From positions 1-64,000 of the forward strand of contig CAIUSV010000009.1 of the NCBI GenBank assembly GCA_903901915.1: a stretch of 64,000 nt of DNA. Direction: 5' to 3'. The stretch is from an uncultured Rhodospirillaceae bacterium (GTDB lineage Bacteria > Pseudomonadota > Alphaproteobacteria > Rhodospirillales > Magnetospirillaceae). Position 1 is the first letter of the stretch. Each line of letters starts with the position of its first letter. Below are positions 15,893 through 25,187 of the stretch, in pieces. Both the position numbers and the translations under genes were made by a program. The notes below the pieces were generated by a model. That model made no database searches. It was given only the letters and a program-made list of their open reading frames with translations, and was not told the DNA's origin.

Positions 15893-17545
15893 ATGCTGAA
15901 CAATCCCCGCAGCTACGAGGAGGCGTGCCGGACCTTCCGCTGGCGCATTCCCGATCGCTACAATCTGGCGTTCGACGTCTGCGACCGCCAGACCATGGGC
16001 GGGGCCGACGGCCATCGCACCGCCCTGATCGTCGAGGAAGCCGACGGTTCGGTCGAGCGCTATACCTTCCACGTCCTGCGGCTGCTGTCCAACCGGCTGG
16101 CCAATGTGCTGACCGGACTGGGTGTCACTCCCGGCGATCGGGTCGCGGTGATGCTGCCGGCGGGGGCGGCGGCGGCGGTGGCGTTGCTTGCCATTCCCCG
16201 CATGGGGGCGGCGCTGGTGCCGGTTCCGGTGGAAATGGGGGCCGAGCCGCTGGCCTGGCGCCTGGCCGACAGCGGCGCCCGCGTCGCCGTGGTCGCTCCG
16301 GCGGCGCTGCCGGCGCTGGACGAAGCCCGTCATCGCCTGGCCCATCTCGACGCGGTGCTGGTGGCGGGCGATCCCGGCTCGGGCGGCATCGAATTATGGT
16401 CGGCGCTGGAGGCGGCCTCGGATTCGTTCGCGCCGCTGGTGACGCCGTCGGGCCATCCCGCCTTCCTGTTCTATCCCGGTGACGGCGTCGGCAAGCCGCC
16501 CGGCGCCATCCTGCCTCACCGCGCCATGGCGGGCGGACTACCGGCGGTGGAACTGGCGCTGGGCTGCTTTCCTCAGTTCGGCGACGTGATGTGGACCTCG
16601 GCCGACTGGATGACCGGCGAGGCGCTGTTTCGCGCCGTGCTGCCGGCGTGGCATCACGGCGTGCCGGTGGTGGCGCGGCCGGGGACCATCGATCCCGGTC
16701 AGGCGCTGGAACTGATGTCGCGTCATGGAGTGCGCGCCGCCTACCTGCCGTCCCGGCACCTCGCCTGGCTGACCGAGGCGGCGGCGGGACGCCCCCATGC
16801 CACGCCGCGCGCCCTGGCCAGCGGTCCCGAGCCGCTGGACGCCGCGTTGCATGAACAGGTGCTGAAGGTGTTCGGCATTCACGCCAACGAGGCGTGGGGC
16901 GTATTGGAAAGCGGTGCCGTCGCCGCCAATCTGGCCGGCATGATGGATCTGCGGCCGCCGTCTCCCGGCCGCTCGGCGCCGGGACTGACGGTCGAGGCGG
17001 TGGACGAGCGCGGCCGTATCCTGCCGGCGGGCGAGCGTGGCATCCTGGCGGTGTCGCCCAATGCGCCGGGCAGCTTTCTCGGTTATTGGGGGGACGGCGC
17101 CAGTGGACCGGCGCGCCGCGCCCAGGGGTGGTTGCTGACCGGACGGGCGGGGCGGCGCGACCTGGACAACTACCTGTGGCCCGAGCCGCCGGCGGTGGAG
17201 ACGGGGGTTGTCGTCGTTGGCGGCGTCAGGGTGCGACCCGACGAGATCGAAGCGGCCCTGGCCACCCATCCCGCCGTGGCCGCCGCCGGGGTGGTGGCGC
17301 TGCCATCGGGGGAGCTGCGCGCCTTCGTCGAGACCAGGACCGCCGCCGGCCCCGAATTGGCCCGCGACCTCCGGCAGTGGCTGACGGTTCGCCGTGGTGC
17401 CCCCGAGGTGCCGCGACGGATCGAATTCATCGACGATCTGCCGGTGGCGGTGGATGGCAGCGTCCTGCGCGACCGGTTGCTGACCCGCCCGCTCCGGCTT
17501 GACGCCCCGTTGGCCGAGGATCGGATGGGACGGCAACGAAAATGA
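15893..17545 (+). CDS. AMP-binding (acyl-CoA synthetase-like) protein with degenerate active site
   Basis: A 550-residue member of the ANL adenylating superfamily, closest in look to medium-chain acyl-CoA synthetases. The phosphate loop reads FYPGDGVGKPPG (193-204) instead of the usual YTSGTTGKPKG type, so the Ser/Thr run and the Lys are gone. The C-terminal catalytic Lys of the SGK motif is Ser (DGS, 521-523). VVVVGGVRVRPDEIE, the hinge region, is kept. The TGD-type motif is also missing. It is probably not a working ligase, though the fold seems intact. It is the third gene of the LhgO-like/GH114-like run. It may have a regulatory or binding role. Confidence 0.8.
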   Translation: MLNNPRSYEEACRTFRWRIPDRYNLAFDVCDRQTMGGADGHRTALIVEEADGSVERYTFHVLRLLSNRLANVLTGLGVTPGDRVAVMLPAGAAAAVALLAIPRMGAALVPVPVEMGAEPLAWRLADSGARVAVVAPAALPALDEARHRLAHLDAVLVAGDPGSGGIELWSALEAASDSFAPLVTPSGHPAFLFYPGDGVGKPPGAILPHRAMAGGLPAVELALGCFPQFGDVMWTSADWMTGEALFRAVLPAWHHGVPVVARPGTIDPGQALELMSRHGVRAAYLPSRHLAWLTEAAAGRPHATPRALASGPEPLDAALHEQVLKVFGIHANEAWGVLESGAVAANLAGMMDLRPPSPGRSAPGLTVEAVDERGRILPAGERGILAVSPNAPGSFLGYWGDGASGPARRAQGWLLTGRAGRRDLDNYLWPEPPAVETGVVVVGGVRVRPDEIEAALATHPAVAAAGVVALPSGELRAFVETRTAAGPELARDLRQWLTVRRGAPEVPRRIEFIDDLPVAVDGSVLRDRLLTRPLRLDAPLAEDRMGRQRK

Positions 17546-17595
17546 AAGCTTTCGGGCGATAAAGTCGGACTCCGTAATCGTGGGGGGACCCGGCA

Positions 17596-17976
17596 ATGGC
17601 GGATGCCGTCAGGGATGCCGAGCTTGATCCGGCGCAACAGCGGCTGTTTGACGAACTGGATATGACCGTTGACGCCGCCGCCGACGGGCTGGCGTTGATG
17701 CATGTGGCTCAGAACATCGTCAACCTGCTGCTGAAGCGATCAGAGGATCGCCGCCTGCGCGACGACATGCTGGCCGAGGTGTCGCGTTTCTGCCTCGGTA
17801 TTCTTCAGGCCCCCGAATTGTCCGAGCACTACCGGGTTGCCAAGATCCGGATGTTCGCCAAGGCCATCGTCCGGATCATCATCGCCAAGCGTCCCGAGGT
17901 GACGTCGGCCGAGATGGCTGGCGTCTCCCCGCCGGCCGGGGGGCGGCGGGCGATGGACGCGGGCACGGTGGCGTGA
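17596..17976 (+). CDS. Hypothetical helical protein
   Basis: A 126-residue soluble protein I do not recognise. It is rich in Ala, Leu, Glu and Arg, with helix-forming stretches LALMHVAQNIVNLLLKRSED and YRVAKIRMFAKAIVRIIIAK. There is no signal peptide, membrane span or cysteine cluster. The start is supported by GGGGGGACC upstream. It stands alone between the AMP-binding gene and the convergent mog gene. It may be a small helical-bundle regulatory protein, but nothing in the sequence decides this. Confidence 0.7.
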   Translation: MADAVRDAELDPAQQRLFDELDMTVDAAADGLALMHVAQNIVNLLLKRSEDRRLRDDMLAEVSRFCLGILQAPELSEHYRVAKIRMFAKAIVRIIIAKRPEVTSAEMAGVSPPAGGRRAMDAGTVA

Positions 17977-17992
17977 CGGCGGGCGGGCGGCG

Positions 17993-18529
17993 TTATTTCA
18001 CCTTGGGCCGGAATGCCTTGCATACCGCCGGATCGGTATCGAGGAACGGGCCGCCGATCAGATCGATGCAATAGGGTACCGCCGGCATCACCGCCGCCAG
18101 ACAATCGGCGATGGCCGACGGTTTGCCCGGCAGGTTGACGATCAGGCTGTGGCCGCGGATGCCGGCGGTCTGGCGCGACAGGATGGCGGTGGGAACCACC
18201 TTCAGGCTTTCCTGGCGCATCAGTTCGCCGAAGCCCGGCATCATCTTGTCGCAGACCGCCTCGGTGGCCTCGGGGGTGACGTCGCGCGGCGCCGGGCCGG
18301 TGCCACCGGTGGTGACGATCAGGGCGCAGCCCTCGATATCGGCCAGGTCCCGCAGCGTCGCCTCGATCACGTCGCGTTCGTCGGGAATGACCCGGGCCAC
18401 CGCCCGCCATGGCGTCGAAAGAAAGCGCGTCAGCTCGGCAATCATCGCCGGACCGCCCAGGTCCTGGTAGACGCCCTGGCTGGCGCGGTCCGAGATGGTG
18501 ACGACGCCGATGGGCACGGGCTGGGTCAT
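17993..18529 (-). CDS. mog: Molybdopterin adenylyltransferase
   Basis: A 178-residue MogA-type enzyme that adenylates molybdopterin before molybdate insertion. Diagnostic features are [16 protein letters not shown] (about 73-88), the acidic stretch [12 protein letters not shown] and the C-terminal LPGKPSAI with the substrate-binding Gly-Lys-Pro. Length is normal for Mog rather than for the larger MoeA. It is a single gene, convergent with the hypothetical gene before it. No other molybdenum cofactor gene is in the window. Confidence 0.93.
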   Translation of the reverse strand: MTQPVPIGVVTISDRASQGVYQDLGGPAMIAELTRFLSTPWRAVARVIPDERDVIEATLRDLADIEGCALIVTTGGTGPAPRDVTPEATEAVCDKMMPGFGELMRQESLKVVPTAILSRQTAGIRGHSLIVNLPGKPSAIADCLAAVMPAVPYCIDLIGGPFLDTDPAVCKAFRPKVK

Positions 18530-18621
18530 GGCAAGGGTCCTGTCGCGGTTGGGGGGCTATCTATCGCATTTCGCAGGTCAACGACGATATAGTACCGCAA
18601 CCGCCCGGCAAAGGAGGCCCC

Positions 18622-18945
18622 ATGATCATCACCACCACCGACGGCGTCGATGGGCGCCGCGTCACCGCCTATCTCGGCCTCGTGTCAGGCGACGCCGTGA
18701 TGGGAACCAACATCTTCCGCGACATGCTGGCCAGTGTCCGCGATATCGTCGGCGGCCGCAGCGGCAGCTATGAACAGATTCTGCGTGAAGCCAAGGATGC
18801 CGCCGTCGCCGATCTTCAGGAGCGGGCGGCGCAACTGGGCGCCGATGCCGTGGTCGGCGTCGATCTCGATTACGAGGTGGTGGGGGGCGACAGCAAGACC
18901 ATGCTGATCGTCTCGGCTAACGGCACGGCGGTGAAGCTGGGTTAA
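18622..18945 (+). CDS. YbjQ/UPF0145 family protein
   Basis: A 107-residue YbjQ-type protein. The family signature is visible as [18 protein letters not shown], the middle helix [20 protein letters not shown], and [16 protein letters not shown]. Members are small homopentamer-forming proteins of unknown function, named heavy-metal-binding by older annotation without strong proof. The start ATG has AAAGGAGG at ideal spacing. It stands alone. Confidence 0.9.
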   Translation: MIITTTDGVDGRRVTAYLGLVSGDAVMGTNIFRDMLASVRDIVGGRSGSYEQILREAKDAAVADLQERAAQLGADAVVGVDLDYEVVGGDSKTMLIVSANGTAVKLG

Positions 18946-18964
18946 GAACTTTTTCACGCTGTTT

Positions 18965-18994
18965 CCGCTAGAACATAGGATTCCGGTCTAGCGG
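18965..18994. repeat. Inverted repeat just upstream of the extensin-like gene
   Basis: CCGCTAGA (18965-18972) and TCTAGCGG (18987-18994) are perfect inverse copies around a 14-nt gap, 20 bp after the ybjQ-like stop and 10 bp before the TTG start of the next gene. It could be a weak terminator or an operator. No further evidence. Confidence 0.4.
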
Positions 18995-19004
18995 ATGAAC
19001 GGAT

Positions 19005-19679
19005 TTGCCCCGTCGCCTTGCCGTCGCAACCCTGATTGTGCTGTCGCTCGGTGCCTGCGCCGCGCCGCCGCCGCTGGTCGCGTCGCGTCCGCCGCCACCG
19101 CCGATACTCGATCCCGACAGCGCCTGCCTCAAGGATCTGCACGACATGCATGTGACGTTCGAGCGTCAGCCGCCGGTCGGCGCGCCGGGGTCGTGCAGCG
19201 TCGCCAATCCGGTCAAGGTGTCGGGCGATTCCCAGGCCGTCTGGAACCGGCCGGGGGTGCTGTCCTGCGCCATGGCCCGGACCGTCGAACGCTTCGAGCA
19301 GCAGGTGGTCCAACCGGTGGCGTTGCGGGTGTTGGGCCAGCGGGTGGCCCGGCTGGTGCACATGGGGACCTACGCCTGCCGTACCCGGCGAACCGACACC
19401 AAGGTCGCCGCCGCCGGCAACGGCGGGGTTGCCGGTGGCCGCCTGTCGGAACACGGCAAGGGGCAGGCCATCGACCTCGGCGGTTTCGAGTTGGCCGACG
19501 GCACCGTCGTTTCGGTCAAGAAGGACTGGAGCGGCGCCGGGAGGAAAAGCGAGTTCCTTCAGGAATTGGCGCGGGCGTCGTGCGAGCATTTCAACGTGGT
19601 GCTGACCCCCAATCACAATGCCCTGCACGCCGATCACCTGCACCTGGACATCGGCCCGCACCGGCTGTGTGGATATTAG
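19005..19679 (+). CDS. Extensin-family lipoprotein (putative D-Ala peptidase-like fold)
   Basis: A 224-residue envelope protein. The N-terminus has a lipobox (LSLGAC), then a Pro-rich stretch and an extensin-like C-terminal domain. Conserved metal-type residues show in SEHGKGQAIDLGGF and HADHLHLD, the H...D...HxH pattern shared with VanY/M15-type peptidases. It may act on cell-wall peptides. The only start giving this frame is TTG at 19005: a stop lies at 18996-18998, and the nearby ATG (18995) is in another frame. The weak start could mean low expression or a small error in the sequence. Confidence 0.8.
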   Translation: MPRRLAVATLIVLSLGACAAPPPLVASRPPPPPILDPDSACLKDLHDMHVTFERQPPVGAPGSCSVANPVKVSGDSQAVWNRPGVLSCAMARTVERFEQQVVQPVALRVLGQRVARLVHMGTYACRTRRTDTKVAAAGNGGVAGGRLSEHGKGQAIDLGGFELADGTVVSVKKDWSGAGRKSEFLQELARASCEHFNVVLTPNHNALHADHLHLDIGPHRLCGY

Positions 19680-19701
19680 ACCGGGGCCGCCGCCGGGATA
19701 G

Positions 19702-20109
19702 CTAGCTCTTCTTGTGCGCCGGCTTTTCACCGGTGGGGCCGCCAGCTTCCTTCCACGCCTTGTATCCGCCCTCGACATGGGCGACCGGGGTAAGGCCCAT
19801 ATCCTGGACCGCCCTGGTGGCCAGGGCCGAGCGCCAGCCCGACTGGCAATAGAACACGAAGCGTCTGCCCGAGCCGAACACCTCCTTGAAATAGGGGCTG
19901 GTGGGATCGACCCAGAATTCCAGCATGCCCCGTGGCGCGTGGAAGGCGCCGGGGATCATGCCTTCGCGCTCCAGCTCGCGCACGTCGCGCAGATCGACGA
20001 ACACCACCTGCGCGTCGTCGTGCAGGGCGATCGCCTGGGCGGTGGGAATGGTCTCGATCGCGGCCATGGCCTCGTCGATCAATTGGCGGTGGGTCTTGAT
20101 CAGGGTCAT
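19702..20109 (-). CDS. Rhodanese-domain protein
   Basis: A 135-residue single rhodanese domain, a sulfur-transfer or redox protein. The active loop FYCQSGWRSALA holds the catalytic Cys, and VFVDLRDVRELEREGMIPGA is the usual N-terminal half. The last residues are Lys-rich. The ATG overlaps the stop of the antiporter gene upstream (ATGA) and has GGGAGAAAG before it, so the two are co-transcribed. No signal peptide; cytoplasmic. The physiological sulfur donor is unknown. Confidence 0.9.
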   Translation of the reverse strand: MTLIKTHRQLIDEAMAAIETIPTAQAIALHDDAQVVFVDLRDVRELEREGMIPGAFHAPRGMLEFWVDPTSPYFKEVFGSGRRFVFYCQSGWRSALATRAVQDMGLTPVAHVEGGYKAWKEAGGPTGEKPAHKKS

Positions 20110-21896
20110 CTCTTTCTCCCGGTAAAACGTTTGATCAGCGCCTTCAATTCGGCGCGGTCCTGGAACAGCGGCAGTTTGGGTTTGTCGATCGGCGTCGGCT
20201 CCACCGCCAAGCCGATTTCGGAAATGCTGTCGTCCCATTCCATGGTGCGGACGATCAGTTCGACCTCCCCCAGCGGTACCCTGTCGCCGATGCCCGGCGC
20301 GTGGCCCAACCGGCGGACCAGCCATTCGGCCACCGTCAGCTCGTGATCGGCTTCGGCCACCGGCAGTCCGTAGGACAACGCCAGTTCGCGCATATGGATA
20401 CCCGGCGTCAACCCGAAATCGCCGAAGAACTGGCGGTCGGCCTCGGCCGCCGGGGCGGGGCTGGCGAACAGGCGGTCGAGGTGGGGCAGCCGCTCGGGCC
20501 GGGCGAACAGATAGGCGGTGTCGCCCGCCCGGATCTGGCCGGCGGCGTGGGCGGAATAGGATTTCTCGCCGCGCAGCACCAGCGACGGTTCGGCCCAGCG
20601 CGGCAGGCGGTGGCCCCGCGCCACCAGCGAATCGGGGGCGACGCGATAGGTGATCAGTTCGTGGCGAGCGCCGGGAATCTCCAGCTCCAGGCGCTCCACC
20701 GGACCGATGCGCCGGGGGACGATCTGTCCGAGGAAGCGGGCGATGGCGCCGATGGTCCAGCCCTGCAAGGCCAGACTGGACAGCACCACCAGGAAGCTGA
20801 CGATGAAATAGGCCCGCCCCTGGGGCAGGCCCACCAGCATCGGCACGATGGACAGCAGCACCGACACCGACCCGCGCAGCCCCACCCAGGCGACGAAGGC
20901 GGTCTCGTTGCGGTTGAAGCGGAACGGCAGCAGGCACAGCCACACCGCCAATGGTCGGGCGACGACCATCAGCACCACCGCCACCGCCAGGGCCGCCGGG
21001 GCGAAGGGGGGAAACTCCGATGGCGTCGCCAGCAGCCCCAGGGTCAGGAACATGACGATCTGGGCCAGCCAGGTCAGCCCGTCCTGGAAGCGGCGCATGG
21101 TGACCGGCGCGGCGATGCTGGCATTGCCGGCGACCAGTCCGGCGACATAGACCGCGAGGAAGCCGCTGCCATGCAGCGTCCCGGCGGCGGCGAACACCAC
21201 CATGGCCAGGCTGAGCGCCGCCAGCGGCTGCAGCCCCCGCTCGAAGCCCATGCGGTTGACCGCCAGCACGATCAAGCCGCCGCCGGCCAGGCCGATCATG
21301 GTGCCGATGCCGAACTGGGCGCCGAATTCGGCGATGACGTGCGCCGCCGAGATCTGGCGCTGTCCGGCCAGCAGGGTGACCAGGGTCAGGGTCAGGAAGA
21401 TCGCCATGGGATCGTTGCTGCCCGATTCCACTTCCAGGGTCGAGCGGACGCGATCGCGGATCTGGATGCCGCCGACCCGCAGCAGGAAGAACACCGCCGC
21501 CGCGTCGGTGGAACTGACGATCGCTCCCATCAGCGCCGATTCCAGCCACCCCAGATCAAGCAGCAAATGGACCGGCACCGCCACCACGGCGGTGGTGACC
21601 AGCACGCCGACACTGGCCAGGGCCATCGCCGGCCAGGCGGCGGCGCGAAAGGCGCGAACGCTGGTGTGGAAGCCGGAATCGAACAGGATCACCGCCAGAG
21701 CCACGCTGCCGATCAGGTAGGCGGCATGGACGTCATCGAACCTGAGGCCGATGCCATCCTCGCCGGCCACCAGCCCGACGCCGAGGAATACCAGCAGCAG
21801 CGGCGCGCCGATGCGCAGCGACAGCAGGCTGGAAAAGATACTGAGCGCCACCAGTCCCGAGACGATCAGGATGGCGGTATTCATGCTGTCGATCAT
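20106..21896 (-). CDS. Potassium/proton antiporter, CPA1 family (CvrA/NhaP2-like)
   Basis: A 596-residue inner-membrane antiporter. About 12 membrane spans fill residues 1-390, with the CPA1 features ILFDSGFHTS and SSTDAAAVFFLLR and the charged GSNDPMAIFLTL ion-binding segment. A cytoplasmic TrkA-C-like region (about 405-485) and a C-terminal CorC/HlyC-type domain follow, as in E. coli CvrA/NhaP2. It probably expels K+ in exchange for H+. Length and domain order fit the family. It forms an operon with the rhodanese gene, an unusual partner. Confidence 0.9.
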   Translation of the reverse strand: MIDSMNTAILIVSGLVALSIFSSLLSLRIGAPLLLVFLGVGLVAGEDGIGLRFDDVHAAYLIGSVALAVILFDSGFHTSVRAFRAAAWPAMALASVGVLVTTAVVAVPVHLLLDLGWLESALMGAIVSSTDAAAVFFLLRVGGIQIRDRVRSTLEVESGSNDPMAIFLTLTLVTLLAGQRQISAAHVIAEFGAQFGIGTMIGLAGGGLIVLAVNRMGFERGLQPLAALSLAMVVFAAAGTLHGSGFLAVYVAGLVAGNASIAAPVTMRRFQDGLTWLAQIVMFLTLGLLATPSEFPPFAPAALAVAVVLMVVARPLAVWLCLLPFRFNRNETAFVAWVGLRGSVSVLLSIVPMLVGLPQGRAYFIVSFLVVLSSLALQGWTIGAIARFLGQIVPRRIGPVERLELEIPGARHELITYRVAPDSLVARGHRLPRWAEPSLVLRGEKSYSAHAAGQIRAGDTAYLFARPERLPHLDRLFASPAPAAEADRQFFGDFGLTPGIHMRELALSYGLPVAEADHELTVAEWLVRRLGHAPGIGDRVPLGEVELIVRTMEWDDSISEIGLAVEPTPIDKPKLPLFQDRAELKALIKRFTGRKR

Positions 21897-22032
21897 TGGG
21901 GGCGGCCCTGCCTATCCATTCCTCATAGAGTGCCACGATTGACGCCGCTGTCGACCCCCCGCGCAATTATCCTTTCGGACCCCACCCGCCTTGGCCTAAT
22001 AATTCCGTCCCGCATTTCTTCGAGGTCCCGCG

Positions 22033-24087
22033 ATGAAGTCCCTGTGGTCAGACGCCGACGCCGAATCCTTCGTTACCCGATACGCCTCCCAGGGGATCAG
22101 CCGGGACGTGGCGCTCAGGGTCTATACCACCCGGCTGCTGGGTGGCGATCCCCGGCTGGTGCTGCACGGCGGCGGCAATACCTCGTGCAAGACCACGCTG
22201 ACCGACCTTTTGGGCGAGGCGGTCGAGGTGCTGTGCGTCAAGGGCTCGGGCTGGGACATGGGCGACATCGAACCGGCGGGGCTGCCGGCGGTGCGGTTGG
22301 CGCCGCTGCTGAAGCTGCGCCGGCTGGAGCGGCTGTCCGACGAGGACATGGTGGATTTCCAGCGCGGCAACCTGATGACCTCGTCCTCGCCCAACCCGTC
22401 GGTCGAGGCGCTGCTGCACGCCTTCCTGCCGCACACGTTCATCGACCACACCCATTCCACCGCGGTGCTGGCGCTGACCGACCAGCCCAATGGCGAGGCG
22501 ATCTGCCGCGAGGTCTATGGCGCCAGGATGGGCTATGTCCCCTACATCATGCCGGGCTTCGCCCTGGCGAAGAAGGCGGCGGAAATCTACGAGCAGGATC
22601 CGTCGGTGGAAGGGCTGATCCTGTTCAAGCACGGTATCTTCACTTTCGCCGAGACCGCGCGTCAGGCCTATGACCGCATGATCGAGATGGTCACCCTGGC
22701 GGAACAGCGGCTGGAAAAGGGGCGCAAGCCGCTGGTGGCCGCCGCCGGCCTGCCCAAGGTCGCGGCAAGCGTGGCCGAGGTGGCACCCATCCTGCGCGGC
22801 CTGCTGGCGCTGGACCGGGGCGACGGCGCCTATCGCCGCTGGGTGATGGATTTCCGTACCGGTCCGGCGATCCGCGCCTATGTGGACGGTGCCGAGCTTG
22901 GGCGCTATTCGCAGGCCGGCGTGGTCACCCCCGATCACACCATCCGCACCAAGAACTGGCCGGTGGTGCTGCCGGCCCCCGAGGCGGGCAGGCTGGACGA
23001 GTGGGCCAAGGCGGCCCAAGCGGCGGTCGATACCTTCGTCAATCGCTACGACGCCTATTTCGCCCGCAACAATCAGCGTCTGGGCGGGATCAAGACCGAA
23101 CTTGACCCCATGCCCCGCGTCGCCCTGGTGCCGGGGCTGGGGCTGTTCGGTATCGGCGCCAGTGCCAAGGATGCGGCCATCGCCGCCGATCTTGCCGTCA
23201 ACACGGTGGAATGCGTCGCCGATGCCGAGGCCATCGGCCGCTTCGAGCCGGTGGGCGAGGCCGATCTGTTCGACCTGGAATACTGGTCGCTGGAACAGGC
23301 CAAGCTGGGCAAGGGCGGCGAGAAGCCGCTGGCCCGTCAGGTGGTGGTGGTGACCGGCGGCGGTTCCGGCATCGGCGCCGCTACCGCCCGGGCGTTCGCC
23401 GCCGAGGGCGCCGAGGTGGCGGTGCTGGATCTGTCGGCCGAGGCCGCTCAGGCGACGGCCAAGGGCTGCGGCGGCAGGGCGATGGGCCTGGGCTGCGACG
23501 TCACCGATGCCGGGGCGGTGCGGGCCGCCGTCGACGCCGTGGTCGCGCGCTTCGGCGGCGTCGATATCGTCGTCAGCAATGCCGGCGCCGCATGGCAAGG
23601 CACGGTGGGCGAGGTCGGTGACGACACGCTGCGCCGGTCGTTCGAGCTGAATTTCTTCGCCCACCAAAGCGTCGCCCAGAACGCGGTCCGGGTGTTCAAG
23701 GCCCAGGGCACCGGGGGCGTGCTGCTGTTCAATGCCTCCAAGCAGGCGGTCAACCCCGGCAAGAACTTCGGCCCCTATGGTCTGCCCAAGGCCTCGACCT
23801 TATTCCTGATGAAGCAGTACGCCCTTGATCACGGTCAGGACGGCATCCGCTCCAACGCGGTCAACGCCGACCGTATCCGTTCGGGCCTGCTGACCGACGA
23901 CATGATCAAAAGCCGCTCGTCGGCGCGCGGCCTGTCGGAAAAGGACTACATGGGCGGCAACCTGCTGGGTCGCGAGGTCACCGCCGCCGATGTCGCCGAT
24001 GCCTTCGTCTGGCTGGCCAAGGCCGGCAAGGTCACCGCCTGCACCGTCACCGTCGATGGTGGCAACATCGAGGCCAGCCTGCGCTGA
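22033..24087 (+). CDS. Bifunctional class II aldolase / short-chain dehydrogenase (RhaD-type)
   Basis: A 684-residue fusion. The N-terminal half (about 1-420) is a zinc class II aldolase, with HGGGNTSCK and the metal-binding HTHSTAVLAL. The C-terminal half (about 430-684) is an SDR with VTGGGSGIGAATARAF and the catalytic Tyr-Lys in YGLPKAS. The family includes rhamnulose-1-phosphate aldolase/lactaldehyde dehydrogenase enzymes. Here there is no rhamnose transport or kinase operon. Instead a glycan biosynthesis island follows 90 bp downstream, so it may make or break down a sugar phosphate for that island. Substrate is unproven. Confidence 0.9.
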   Translation: MKSLWSDADAESFVTRYASQGISRDVALRVYTTRLLGGDPRLVLHGGGNTSCKTTLTDLLGEAVEVLCVKGSGWDMGDIEPAGLPAVRLAPLLKLRRLERLSDEDMVDFQRGNLMTSSSPNPSVEALLHAFLPHTFIDHTHSTAVLALTDQPNGEAICREVYGARMGYVPYIMPGFALAKKAAEIYEQDPSVEGLILFKHGIFTFAETARQAYDRMIEMVTLAEQRLEKGRKPLVAAAGLPKVAASVAEVAPILRGLLALDRGDGAYRRWVMDFRTGPAIRAYVDGAELGRYSQAGVVTPDHTIRTKNWPVVLPAPEAGRLDEWAKAAQAAVDTFVNRYDAYFARNNQRLGGIKTELDPMPRVALVPGLGLFGIGASAKDAAIAADLAVNTVECVADAEAIGRFEPVGEADLFDLEYWSLEQAKLGKGGEKPLARQVVVVTGGGSGIGAATARAFAAEGAEVAVLDLSAEAAQATAKGCGGRAMGLGCDVTDAGAVRAAVDAVVARFGGVDIVVSNAGAAWQGTVGEVGDDTLRRSFELNFFAHQSVAQNAVRVFKAQGTGGVLLFNASKQAVNPGKNFGPYGLPKASTLFLMKQYALDHGQDGIRSNAVNADRIRSGLLTDDMIKSRSSARGLSEKDYMGGNLLGREVTAADVADAFVWLAKAGKVTACTVTVDGGNIEASLR

Positions 24088-24177
24088 CGCGGGCGGAGCG
24101 GATTGCGCCGGACCGGCGAATGGCGTAGCTTCGCGCGCGTCCGGCCGGGGTAACGGCCACATTCGAGGAGGACGGGC

Positions 24178-25176
24178 TTGGCCAAGAAGGTGTGGAACGT
24201 GCTGGTCACCGGCGGCGCCGGCTATGTCGGCAGCGAACTGGTGCCGGCGCTGATCAATGAGGGCCACAAGGTCACGGTGCTGGACCTCTACCTCTATGGC
24301 GAGGTCTTCGCCGATCTGGCCGGTAACCCCAACCTGCGCGAGGTCAAGGGCGATATTCGCGACGTCGCCACGGTCGAGGGGGCGTTGAAGGGCTGCGACT
24401 GCGTCATCCATCTCGCCTGCATCTCCAACGACCCCAGCTACGACCTCGATCCGGCGCTGGGCAAGTCGATCAACCACGACGCCTTCCGCCCGCTGGTCAA
24501 GGCGGCCAAACGGGCCGGGATCCGGCGCTTCATCTACGCCTCGTCGTCGTCGGTCTATGGCGTCAAGGACGAGCCCGAGGTCACCGAGGATCTGGCCCTG
24601 GAGCCGCTGACCGATTATTCCAAGTTCAAGGCGCTGTGCGAGCGGGAACTGGAGGAAGAGCGCCATCCCGGCTTCACCGTCTGCACCATCCGTCCCTCGA
24701 CCGTGTGCGGCTATGGCCGCCGTCAGCGTCTCGACGTGGTGGTCAACATCTTCACCAATCAGGCGGTCAACACCGGCAAGATCCGTGTCACCGGCGGACC
24801 GCAGAAGCGCCCCAACATCCATATCCAGGATATGGTGCGCTGCTATCTTCACCTGCTGCAGCAGGACGATGCCGCCATCGACGGCAAGATCTGGAATGCC
24901 GGCGACACCAATTACCCCATTTCGGAACTGGCCGAGATCGTGCGGCGGGTGGTGGGCGAGCATGTCGCCATCGAGACCCTGCCGACCAACGATCCGCGCT
25001 CGTACCACGTCTCGGGCAAGAAGATCCGCGACGACATCGGTTTCGAGCTGAAATACACCATCGAGGACGCGGTGCGCGGTCTGGCCGAGGCGATGAAGAC
25101 CGGCAAGCTGGTCGATCCGCTGAACAACCCGGACTATTTCAACATCAAGCTGATGCAACAGGTGAAATTGACATAA
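24178..25176 (+). CDS. NAD-dependent epimerase/dehydratase (nucleotide-sugar)
   Basis: A 332-residue extended SDR. The NAD site is VTGGAGYVGSELVP; the catalytic Tyr-Lys is in DYSKFK; SSSSVYG and RPSTVCGYGRRQ are typical of the UDP- or GDP-sugar epimerase/dehydratase group. The start is TTG at 24178 with GAGGAGG at good spacing. It opens a tightly packed run (HAD, kinase, split transketolase) with gaps of 12 bp or less. It probably changes the sugar ring of a nucleotide-linked precursor. Exact reaction cannot be read from sequence. Confidence 0.9.
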   Translation: MAKKVWNVLVTGGAGYVGSELVPALINEGHKVTVLDLYLYGEVFADLAGNPNLREVKGDIRDVATVEGALKGCDCVIHLACISNDPSYDLDPALGKSINHDAFRPLVKAAKRAGIRRFIYASSSSVYGVKDEPEVTEDLALEPLTDYSKFKALCERELEEERHPGFTVCTIRPSTVCGYGRRQRLDVVVNIFTNQAVNTGKIRVTGGPQKRPNIHIQDMVRCYLHLLQQDDAAIDGKIWNAGDTNYPISELAEIVRRVVGEHVAIETLPTNDPRSYHVSGKKIRDDIGFELKYTIEDAVRGLAEAMKTGKLVDPLNNPDYFNIKLMQQVKLT

Positions 25177-25187
25177 GGGACTGGGCC

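Noticed and set aside
20301-22673. Open frame of 790 codons on the plus strand across the antiporter gene
   Set aside because: It is antisense to a clear CPA1 antiporter, has Gln/His/Arg-rich composition typical of high-GC shadow frames and no ribosome site or domain.
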